Source of the DNA: Polyangiaceae bacterium
GTDB taxonomy: Bacteria; Myxococcota_A; Polyangia; Polyangiales; Polyangiaceae
NCBI GenBank assembly: GCA_025937835.1
Contig: JAICQO010000052.1
Location: 1-45,682 of the forward strand
Direction of reading: 5' to 3'
DNA: 45,682 nt
Part shown: piece by piece, positions 32,397 through 39,657 of the stretch
Position numbering within the stretch: position 1 is the stretch's first letter
Layout of the letters: each line of letters starts with the position of its first letter
Program-made: the position numbers and the translations under genes
Notes under the pieces: generated by a model
Told to the model about the DNA's origin: nothing
Databases searched by the model: none
What the model saw: only the letters and a program-made list of their open reading frames with translations

Positions 32397-33785
32397 TCAG
32401 TCCTCGTCGGGGGTGGTGTCGGTGCTGGCGGCGCGGAGGCCGAGGGCCTTGGCTTTCTTGTAGAGGTGGCTGCGCTCGAGGCTCAGGCCGCGGGCGGTCG
32501 CAGCCATCTGGCCGCCGTGGTGGGAGAGCGCCTCTTCGAGGATCGTGCGCTCGGCTTCTTCGGCCAGAACGCGGAACGGCACGCCGCTGCGATACAGGCC
32601 GTTCGCGGGGCGGGTGCTGCCCATGCCGGCGAGGCGCTCGACGTCGGCGCCAGTCACGGCATCGTCGGGGTTCAGGATCACCAGACGCTCGACCAGGTTC
32701 CGCAGCTCGCGCACGTTGCCGGGGAACGGCAGCGCTTCCAGCGCGGCGCGCGCCGAGGGCGTGAGCTCGACGCCGGGGCGGCCGTTCTCGCGCTTGGCCG
32801 TCGTCAAGAAGTGATCGGCGAGCAGCACGATGTCGTCGCGGCGCGCGCGCAGCGGCGGCAGCTCGAGCGGGACCACGTTCAGGCGATCGAACAGGTCCGG
32901 GCGGAACGCGCCGCTGGCCGTGGCCGCGGCCAGATCGCGGTTCGTCGCCGCAACCACGCGCACGTCGACGTTGAGCGTTTCGCTGCCACCCACGCGCTCG
33001 ATCTCGCGCTCTTGCAGGACGCGCAGCAGCTTGGCCTGCATCGCGAGCGGCATGTCGCCGACCTCGTCGAGGAACAACGTGCCGCCGTGAGCGCGCTCGA
33101 ACTTGCCGCGGCGCTGGCGAGTGGCGCCCGTGAACGCGCCCGCCTCGTGACCGAACAGCTCACTCTCGATCAGCTCCGCGGGGACCGCCGCGCAGTTCAA
33201 GCGCTCGAGCGGCGCCTCCGCTCGGCTCGAAGCGCGGTGGACGGCGCGCGCCACGAGCTCCTTGCCCGTGCCGCGCTCGCCCATCACCAGCACGCTGGCG
33301 TTGGAACGCGCGGCACGGAGCACCCGCTCGCGCAGATCTCGCATCGCGCGGCTGTCGCCGAGCAGCTCATCGAGGTAGCCCGCCGCACCGCGCAACTCGC
33401 GGGCCTCGGCCTCGGCACGGACCAGCCTCAGGCAGTTGTCGAGGACCACCAACAATCGATCTGTCGATAGTGGTTTTTCCAGGAAATCCAGGGCGCCGAG
33501 CTTGGTGGCGCGAACGGCCAGGTCGATGGTGGCGTGGCCGCTCATCATGATCACGGGTGGCTCGGCAGCGGTTTTGCGCAGTCGCTGCAGGAGCCCGATT
33601 CCGTCGCCGTCCGGCAGGGCGACGTCCAAAAGCACCATGTCGAAGCTTTTTTTCGCGAGCCGCTCTTCGGCCACGCCGATGCCGCCGGCGACGTCGACGG
33701 CGTAGCCCTCGAGCGACAGCGCTTTCTTCAGGGTGCTCAGGATCGACGGCTCGTCGTCCACCACCAAAACTTGGCCGCGGGCCAT
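32397..33785 (-). CDS. NtrC-family sigma-54 response regulator
   Basis: The 462-aa product has the full NtrC layout. The receiver domain spans 1-120 with phospho-acceptor Asp54 (VLLDVALPDG) and Lys104. The AAA+ domain has Walker A GERGTGKE at 169-176, the sigma-54 contact loop GAFTGA at 216-221 and Walker B GGTLFLDEVG at 234-243. A Fis-type helix-turn-helix closes the protein (residues about 415-455, AATARGLSLERSHLYKKAKA). It should activate sigma-54 promoters when phosphorylated, but no cognate sensor kinase is adjacent. Start ATG 33785 is used; the longer frame to 34094 lies over the divergent gene. An inverted repeat sits just upstream of the start. Confidence 0.96.
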   Translation of the reverse strand: MARGQVLVVDDEPSILSTLKKALSLEGYAVDVAGGIGVAEERLAKKSFDMVLLDVALPDGDGIGLLQRLRKTAAEPPVIMMSGHATIDLAVRATKLGALDFLEKPLSTDRLLVVLDNCLRLVRAEAEARELRGAAGYLDELLGDSRAMRDLRERVLRAARSNASVLVMGERGTGKELVARAVHRASSRAEAPLERLNCAAVPAELIESELFGHEAGAFTGATRQRRGKFERAHGGTLFLDEVGDMPLAMQAKLLRVLQEREIERVGGSETLNVDVRVVAATNRDLAAATASGAFRPDLFDRLNVVPLELPPLRARRDDIVLLADHFLTTAKRENGRPGVELTPSARAALEALPFPGNVRELRNLVERLVILNPDDAVTGADVERLAGMGSTRPANGLYRSGVPFRVLAEEAERTILEEALSHHGGQMAATARGLSLERSHLYKKAKALGLRAASTDTTPDED

Positions 33786-33806
33786 GCTGGGCCAGAGTAA
33801 CCCAGC
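33786..33806. promoter_or_regulatory. Inverted repeat over the NtrC-like gene start
   Basis: GCTGGG (33786-33791) and CCCAGC (33801-33806) flank a 9-nt spacer directly before the ATG at 33785. On the transcript this could fold over the ribosome-binding region, or the site could bind a regulator between the two divergent genes. There is no Shine-Dalgarno sequence at a normal distance. Confidence 0.3.
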
Positions 33807-33857
33807 CCGAGCTCGAAGCGGGAGTGCTAACCTCGCCCTCCCGGCTTTCTCTCGCCC

Positions 33858-35594
33858 ATGCAGAACCCCCTGCCCGCCCTGACCGGAACGCTCGACTCCA
33901 CACCGCTCGTCAATCTGCTGGTGTACGCGCTCGATCATCGGCTGACCGGCACGCTGGTGTTCGAGCAGGAAGACGGACAGAAGCACGCCGTGTACCTCGA
34001 CGATGGCTCGCCGGCCAAGGCGCGCCTCGCCGGCGGCGGCATGTTCCTCGGTGAGATGCTGGTCGAGCTCGGAAAGATCACGCGCGCCGCACATCAGAGC
34101 ACCTTCGAGCAGGCCTCCGCCGACGAACGCCTCTACGGCAGCGTGCTGGTAGAGCGCGGGCTGCTGGACGAGCTGGCGCTGAGGGAAGCGCTACGCGAGC
34201 AACTCGCGCGAAAGCTCGACTTCATCGCCAGCCTGCCGGGCGCCACGGTGTGGGGCTTCTACGACCGCATCAATTACCTGGAGCGCTACGGCTCCCCGGA
34301 AAATCTCCGGGCCAAGCCGCTGGCGTTGATCTGGCAGCTGGTGCAGAAGCACGCCGAGCCGGCCCGGGTGGCCGAGGTGCTGAACCGCGTGGGCTCGCGA
34401 GTGCTCCGGCTGCACGCCGACGCGCCGGTTCTACGCTTTCATTTCGGACGCAACGAGCAGGCCGTGATCGAGGTGCTGCGCGCCAAACCGCAGCCGCTGT
34501 CGGAGCTCGAAGCGCGCGACCTGGTCGAGTCCGCGCGCCTCGCCGAGCTCGTCTACATGTTGGCGGTGACGCGGCAGCTCGAGCTCGGGCAGCCGGAGCT
34601 GATGCCGCTCGGTTCGAGCGAGCCGCCCTCGTCCTCGAAGATCTCGGCGCTGCCGCACCCGCCCGCTCACGGCACGGAGATGTTTCGAAGCATCTCGCCG
34701 GGCGGGACGCGCGTCGCGCCGTCGCATCAGGTCTCGTCCTCGCCCGCCCCGGTGACGACCACGGCGCCCCCCTCGGGCGATCCAGAAATTCGCGCGTTCC
34801 AGGCCGAGGTCGAGGCCAAGCTCGCGCTGCAAGATGCGAGCTACTACGAGCTGCTCGGTGTGCCGGAGGCGGCCACGTCGGCCGAGATTCAGGAGAGCTA
34901 CCTGAAGCTCGCGAAGAAATGGCACCCCGACCGGCTGGGTTCGGAGTTCGACGACGTGCGCGAGGCCGTGACGCGGATCTTCGCGCGCATGAGCGAGGCG
35001 CAGCAAACGCTGTGTGACGTCGCCAAGCGCCGCGACTACGACAACCGCGGTCAACGCGCGGCGAACGATGCCGAAGAGGCGGAGCACGTGCAACGCGTGC
35101 TCCGCGCGGCGACGGCGTTTCAGCGCGCGGAGATCCTCCTCAAACGCAACGCCCTCGCCCAGGCCGAAGAAGAGGCGAGGAGCGCGCTCGCCGACGACCC
35201 GAGCCAGCCCGAGTACCGCGCGCTCCTGGCCTGGCTCGAAGCGCAGAAGCCCGGCGCCGATCTCAACCTCGCGATCGCCGCGCTCGACAAGGTGATAAGC
35301 GCGCTGCCGAACGACGTGCGCACGCGCTGGTATCGGGGGCAGCTCTACAAGCGCCTCGGCCGCGACAACCGCGCGATCCGCGACTTTCGGGCGATCGTCG
35401 AGCAGGACCCGCGCCACGTCGATGCGCAGCGCGAGATCCGCCTCTATGAAATGCGCAACACGGGCGGCTCACGCCCCCCGAGCGACCGCCCGAGCATCCC
35501 GCCGCCGGATCGCAGCTCCAAGCTCCCGCCGGACGACAAGTCGAAGGCCGGAACGGGCGCGAGCGGTCTGTTCAGCCGGCTCTTCAAGCGCTGA
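33858..35594 (+). CDS. DUF4388-DnaJ-TPR fusion protein
   Basis: The 578-aa product starts with a DUF4388 (PATAN-type) domain (LTGTLDSTPLVNLLVYALDH, then GTLVFEQEDGQKHAVYLDDG). It continues with helical segments to about residue 230. After a Pro/Ser-rich linker comes a J domain at about 328-395 with the HPD motif at 356-358 (KKWHPDRLG). A helical stretch of TPR-like repeats covers about 410-535, and the Pro/Ser tail follows. J domains stimulate Hsp70 ATPases, while DUF4388 occurs in myxobacterial signalling proteins. This combination suggests a chaperone-linked regulator, cytoplasmic because no signal peptide is present. It is divergent from the NtrC-like gene and converges on the GH8 gene with a 12-nt gap. 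Confidence 0.9.
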   Translation: MQNPLPALTGTLDSTPLVNLLVYALDHRLTGTLVFEQEDGQKHAVYLDDGSPAKARLAGGGMFLGEMLVELGKITRAAHQSTFEQASADERLYGSVLVERGLLDELALREALREQLARKLDFIASLPGATVWGFYDRINYLERYGSPENLRAKPLALIWQLVQKHAEPARVAEVLNRVGSRVLRLHADAPVLRFHFGRNEQAVIEVLRAKPQPLSELEARDLVESARLAELVYMLAVTRQLELGQPELMPLGSSEPPSSSKISALPHPPAHGTEMFRSISPGGTRVAPSHQVSSSPAPVTTTAPPSGDPEIRAFQAEVEAKLALQDASYYELLGVPEAATSAEIQESYLKLAKKWHPDRLGSEFDDVREAVTRIFARMSEAQQTLCDVAKRRDYDNRGQRAANDAEEAEHVQRVLRAATAFQRAEILLKRNALAQAEEEARSALADDPSQPEYRALLAWLEAQKPGADLNLAIAALDKVISALPNDVRTRWYRGQLYKRLGRDNRAIRDFRAIVEQDPRHVDAQREIRLYEMRNTGGSRPPSDRPSIPPPDRSSKLPPDDKSKAGTGASGLFSRLFKR

Positions 35595-35606
35595 CGTTCG
35601 AAGAGC

Positions 35607-37022
35607 TCAATACACCCGGTACTGACCGGCCATGACGATCAGCGCCAGGAGCTGCAACGTACCGTTGTAGTAGCGCGGGTCGTAGGTCGGGATCGGCAGG
35701 TTCCAGACGGCCTCGATGAAGGCAGCGCTGGCGGGGAGCGTGGAGAGCATCGCGACCGGGCCGTTCGCTGCAACGAGCGAGGGCTCGCGGTCACTCTGGA
35801 CCAGTGTCCCGTCGAGCGTGTACACGCGACCGTAGTTGTTGATGCCGATGGCGTCGAAGAAGGCGATCATCCGGTCGGAGTGCTCGACGTGCCAGGCGTC
35901 GCTGCCGAACCAGATCCGATCCAGCGCGATGTTGTAGCTCGCGCGGTAGCCTTCGGGCTCGAAGGTCTCCCAATCCTCGACGGGCTTTCCGTCGAAGTAC
36001 GCGCGCCAGGGGAGCAGCCCGGTTTCCGGATGTTCCGCGCGCTTCCAGTAGCTGCGCGCGGCCGCGGCTGCTTCGGCGTAAAATGCGTCTCCCGTGGCCT
36101 GAGCCCAGAGCTCGTAGAACGCCGGCATCTCCACCGACGGGCGCGTGTACGAGGCCGTGCTCGTGTTCGGGAAATCGAACACCAGCTTGGTCTCGGCGTC
36201 GAACGTATCCGTGACGCCGTCGACGATGCCGCCGTTCATCAGCTCCTTGTTGCGGATCAGATCGAGCAACTCGAGCGCTTCGAGCTCGTAGTTCACGCTG
36301 CCCGTGTCGCTGCCCCAGCGCCCGTGCGCGAAGATCAGCGCCATCAACATCTGCTGCAGCCCGTACGGGTCGTAGCAGTCTTCGGCCTCGGTGAGCGTCT
36401 GGCAGCGCGAGCGGTAGTAGCCCGCGTTGGGCCCGGTCGTCACCTTGAGCGTGCCTCTGGCGTAGCGCCAGAGCTTGTCGAACTCTTCCCGCTTGTCGAG
36501 CTCGACGGTGATGATCATACCGTGGCCGATGCCCTCGGTCCGCACGTCGTCGTGCAGCGTGTCGCGGATATACGCGGTGTCGTCGTCGAGCTCGTAGTAC
36601 ACGGCTTCGCTGGCTGGGTCGCCGTGGAACAGCTGATCGAAGGTCTTGCTGATCTTCGTCGAGATCTCGCGGTCGGTCTTGCCGAGCACGTCCTTGAACA
36701 CGTTCGGGTAGGTGTCTGGGCCGGTCAAGGGCTTGAGCCCGCCCGTGCCCCCGAGCCCTCCGCTGCCTGCGGCTCCGCCCGTCGCGAGCCCGCCGACACC
36801 ACCCTCAGGAGTTACGGTTCCAGCGCCTGCATCGCCGGCGCCCGCGCTGTCCCCACTGGCGCCCGCTTCGACGCTTGCACCGCCCGCGCCTCCCGCGACC
36901 TCGCTCGCGTTGTAGCCAACCGTATCCACGGTGCTTCCACAGGCGACCGCGAGGAACACGAGCAGGGAGCCCCGCAGCAGTGCTGGGCTGCACCGTGCCT
37001 CGGAGCGCCGTGTCATGCCCAT
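35607..37022 (-). CDS. GH8 lipoprotein, exo-oligoxylanase-like
   Basis: The 471-aa product has a lipoprotein signal (lipobox AVAC, Cys28), a Gly/Ala stalk of about 70 residues and a GH8 domain from about residue 100. The proton donor is Glu163 in RTEGIGHGM. The surrounding ELDDDTAYIRDTLHDDVRTE and VELDKREEFDKLWRYARGTL resemble reducing-end xylose-releasing exo-oligoxylanases more than endoglucanases. It would shorten xylo-oligosaccharides produced by the GH10 enzyme. Start 37022 is listed, but the ATG at 37016 has a GGAG ribosome-binding site at good spacing and gives the same signal peptide. It is 20 nt downstream of the sigma-partner gene and likely co-transcribed with the ECF sigma gene. 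Confidence 0.9.
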   Translation of the reverse strand: MGMTRRSEARCSPALLRGSLLVFLAVACGSTVDTVGYNASEVAGGAGGASVEAGASGDSAGAGDAGAGTVTPEGGVGGLATGGAAGSGGLGGTGGLKPLTGPDTYPNVFKDVLGKTDREISTKISKTFDQLFHGDPASEAVYYELDDDTAYIRDTLHDDVRTEGIGHGMIITVELDKREEFDKLWRYARGTLKVTTGPNAGYYRSRCQTLTEAEDCYDPYGLQQMLMALIFAHGRWGSDTGSVNYELEALELLDLIRNKELMNGGIVDGVTDTFDAETKLVFDFPNTSTASYTRPSVEMPAFYELWAQATGDAFYAEAAAAARSYWKRAEHPETGLLPWRAYFDGKPVEDWETFEPEGYRASYNIALDRIWFGSDAWHVEHSDRMIAFFDAIGINNYGRVYTLDGTLVQSDREPSLVAANGPVAMLSTLPASAAFIEAVWNLPIPTYDPRYYNGTLQLLALIVMAGQYRVY

Positions 37023-37042
37023 CTCCGATAGCGGCCCCGCGC

Positions 37043-37771
37043 TCAGCTACCGAGCAAGCGCCGCACGCGAGCCGACAGCACGCTCTTCGGGTGGTGCCGC
37101 AAGAAGGCCTCGGCGCGGCGGCGCGCTCCGTCCGCGTCGCCGCTGCGCTCGAGCGCATCGATGCGCAGCACTTCCGCTTCCATCGACAGGCGGCCGCGCG
37201 GGTAGAGGCGGGAATAGGCGTCGAGCGTCGCGAGCGAGCCGCGCGAATCTCCACGGGATAGCGCGGCGCGCGCCGTGTCGATCAGATCGATCTCGCGCCC
37301 GAGGCTCGGCGCGCGCTGGGCCACGGGCTTCGGGTTCGGCTGCGGCTGCGGCTGCGGCTGCGGCTGCGGGGCGAGCTGCGGGAGCTTGCTCTCTTCCGTG
37401 ACCTTCGGCTCGACCGGCGCCGGAGCCTCCACCACGGGCGGCGGCGGCGGCGCAACTTCCACCCGCTTGGGCGCCATCTGCGTCATCGGGGCGACGGCGG
37501 GAACCGGGGTCGGATCTTTCAGCAGGTAGTAGCCGACGGGGATGGCGGCAGTTGCACCGAGGACGGACAGCGATGTCAGCCACTTGGACCAGCCGAAGTT
37601 CGAGAGCGTGGAGCCCGCGACCTCCGCCAGCGCTGCGCTGCCGGCCAGCCCGACGGCCGCCATCGTTTTTGCGTGAAGCGCGGCAGAAGCGCGATACGAG
37701 CTGCCCGCTTCGAGCAGCGCTCGTTCGACCGGGCTCGCTGCCTCGTCGCGCAGGCGCGGAGGCTCGCTCAC
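37043..37771 (-). CDS. Membrane-anchored TPR-like partner of ECF sigma
   Basis: The 242-aa product has an N-terminal cytoplasmic region of about 60 residues and one transmembrane helix at about 64-85 (WLTSLSVLGATAAIPVGYYLL). A Pro-rich periplasmic linker with a PQPQPQ run follows. The C-terminal 85-residue helical domain (EIDLIDTARAALSRGD and following) resembles TPR/tetratricopeptide units. Its ATG overlaps the stop of the sigma gene (ATGA). That position is typical of an anti-sigma factor, and the topology fits one, but the cysteine-histidine ZAS motif is absent and there is no Cys in the protein. The run of PQ repeats is encoded by five CTGCGG hexamers (37340-37369, plus strand). The assignment is inferred from context. 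Confidence 0.7.
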   Translation of the reverse strand: MSEPPRLRDEAASPVERALLEAGSSYRASAALHAKTMAAVGLAGSAALAEVAGSTLSNFGWSKWLTSLSVLGATAAIPVGYYLLKDPTPVPAVAPMTQMAPKRVEVAPPPPPVVEAPAPVEPKVTEESKLPQLAPQPQPQPQPQPNPKPVAQRAPSLGREIDLIDTARAALSRGDSRGSLATLDAYSRLYPRGRLSMEAEVLRIDALERSGDADGARRRAEAFLRHHPKSVLSARVRRLLGS

Positions 37772-38397
37772 GACCCCACCTCCGCCTTGAACGACCCTTC
37801 GAGTGACCGCACGCGTTCGTGGAAATCGGCGCGCGCTCGGCGCAACCGCGACGCCACCGTCCCCTGCGGGATCCGAAGGACGCCGGCGATTTCCGCCATG
37901 CTCATCTCTTCGAACTCGTAAAGCAGGAATACGGTACGCAAGTCACTGTCCATCTGACTCAAAACATGATCGAGAAGCTGTCTGGCGCGTTTCTGGTCTG
38001 TCAGTTGCTCGGGCGTGGCCAGAGAATTCACTATTTCTGGGATTTCGTCCGAATGCACCTCGCGGCGGCGAGCCACGGTGCGGCGAGCATGAGCGGCGAC
38101 CCGCAGCGCGCTCTGCAAAAGGAAGCTCTTTTCCGATCCGGGGCGGACATCGTCTAGGCGGCGGGCGACGGTGATGAAGGTGCGTTGAACGTCGTCGTCG
38201 ATCTGAGCGTCAGGAACGCCCGCATTTCGCAAAACTCGCGCGACGAAGTCGAGATATCGATCGATGAGTCCTCGGAGACGCGCTTCCCGATCTCGGCGGT
38301 TCATCGGAGGGAGTGCTGCGGGCGCGTCGGAACCGACGACCTCGAACGTCTCGAGGGCTTCGGGCGTAGGCTGGAGATTATTCTCAGTTCGCTTCAA
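37768..38397 (-). CDS. ECF-type RNA polymerase sigma factor
   Basis: The 209-aa product contains sigma region 2 (about residues 44-110, LIDRYLDFVARVLRNAGVPD, then DDDVQRTFITVARRL). Region 4 is at about 140-200, with the helix-turn-helix EEMSMAEIAGVLRIPQGTVASRLRRAR. It lacks regions 1.1 and 3, as ECF sigma factors do. The listed start is TTG 38397, with a GGGGAG ribosome-binding site. The ATG at 38304 would remove 31 residues of an acidic tail and is possible. The stop overlaps the start of the membrane-anchored partner. Upstream, 45 nt away on the same strand, is a barrel-like protein gene. The target promoter motif is not evident here. Confidence 0.9.
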   Translation of the reverse strand: MKRTENNLQPTPEALETFEVVGSDAPAALPPMNRRDREARLRGLIDRYLDFVARVLRNAGVPDAQIDDDVQRTFITVARRLDDVRPGSEKSFLLQSALRVAAHARRTVARRREVHSDEIPEIVNSLATPEQLTDQKRARQLLDHVLSQMDSDLRTVFLLYEFEEMSMAEIAGVLRIPQGTVASRLRRARADFHERVRSLEGSFKAEVGS

Positions 38398-38442
38398 TTC
38401 CCGCTCCCCGAAGAATTGATCACGAATAGGGCGGCGCCGGAA

Positions 38443-39591
38443 TCAGAACACATGCGCGACCCCGAAAGTGCCAAAAAGAGAGATCTCTGGTGATTCGCCG
38501 ACGATCTCGTCGGGCGGAGTCGTGATGAAGCGCCGGCGGACCAACGGCACGCTGAGTCCTAGCTCAAGGCGCAAGGCCGTGCTCCCGCCGATACCCGCGC
38601 TCAGACGTCCGAGGCCGCCCGCGCTCCACCACGATCGCGACGCCGACACGGGGTTGTCGCTGGTTTTCCCGCGGGCCTCGACCCATCCGCCCATGCCGAC
38701 GGCGCAGGGCTGGATTGCAACTCCAACGCCGAGCTGGAGCCTCAGTGGACAGGCGCTGAGCACGGCCGCCGTCCAGCGAACCGAGAGCTCGCCGCCGCCC
38801 TGCGCAAACTCGGCGGGAATGTGCGCGATCGCGAGGCCCACGGAGGGGCTGAACGGGGGAGCGATCGGTTGCGTGAAGCTGGCGAACAGCGCGCCGCCCA
38901 CGCTCACGCGCGGCGAGATGAGCTCGCCGACGAGCGCCTGCGCGCCCACGTCGATCTCGAACGGATAGCGCTTCGACCGCGACTCGACGAGGTAGACGTA
39001 ATCTTCGTCTTCGTCTGCTGGCTCGTCACGCTCGGGGTCGCGCTCGTCCTCGTCCTTTTGCCGAGCGTCTCGCTCGGCTTCAGGCTTCGGGCTCTGCCGC
39101 GTGCGTGCCGCGGGCGCCGCCGTGGGGCCAGGTCCGGGGGCGGGTCGAGCACGCGGGCTCGTGCCTGTCGCAGACTGAGAGCCGCTGCTCGGATCCGTGC
39201 GGCCCGTAGCGACTGCGGGCTCCGTGACCGGCGGCACGAGCTGATCGACGACCAGCGCTGCGGTGAGGGACAGCGCGCGCACGACCTCTTCGCAGCTCGA
39301 GCCCTCCACGCTGCGCGTGGTCCGGGCGCCGTCCAGATCCACGACTCGGAGCTCGCCGCGATAGCGATTCTGGAGCCGCACCACGACCACCCGCAGCTCG
39401 AGCCCTTCGCGCGCCCGTGTGGTCAGGTGGATGCGGTCGGTGCGCGCGCGCACTGCGTCGTAGAAGCTCCGAACGCTGGCGCAGCCCTCCGGCACCTCGG
39501 TCGCGATCCGCACCGGGGTCGTGTCACCCGCGCGGGCGGAGCTGCTCCACGCGAGCACCGCGCACAGACCGATCAGCCGGCGAAGGGCCAC
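38443..39591 (-). CDS. Exported protein with barrel-like C-terminus, upstream of ECF sigma
   Basis: The 382-aa product has a signal peptide (LIGLCAVLAWSSSARAG, cleavage near ARA). The N-terminal periplasmic domain to about residue 120 shows VRIATEVPEGCASVRSFYDA and SCEEVVRALSLTAALVVD. An acidic and Pro-rich linker (EDERDPERDEPADEDED) follows. About 180 residues of alternating strands end in LFGTFGVAHVF with a terminal Phe, suggesting an outer-membrane barrel. The two Cys of the N-domain may pair. The family is common beside sigma/partner pairs in Polyangia genomes, from memory. It precedes the sigma gene by 45 nt and may be the outer-membrane part of a signalling route. Confidence 0.75.
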   Translation of the reverse strand: MALRRLIGLCAVLAWSSSARAGDTTPVRIATEVPEGCASVRSFYDAVRARTDRIHLTTRAREGLELRVVVVRLQNRYRGELRVVDLDGARTTRSVEGSSCEEVVRALSLTAALVVDQLVPPVTEPAVATGRTDPSSGSQSATGTSPRARPAPGPGPTAAPAARTRQSPKPEAERDARQKDEDERDPERDEPADEDEDYVYLVESRSKRYPFEIDVGAQALVGELISPRVSVGGALFASFTQPIAPPFSPSVGLAIAHIPAEFAQGGGELSVRWTAAVLSACPLRLQLGVGVAIQPCAVGMGGWVEARGKTSDNPVSASRSWWSAGGLGRLSAGIGGSTALRLELGLSVPLVRRRFITTPPDEIVGESPEISLFGTFGVAHVF

Positions 39592-39657
39592 GGGCGGAAC
39601 GTGGCACGGTCGACGCCGCTTGACGAGAGCGATCGCTCGGGCTGGAGAAAATCAGAG

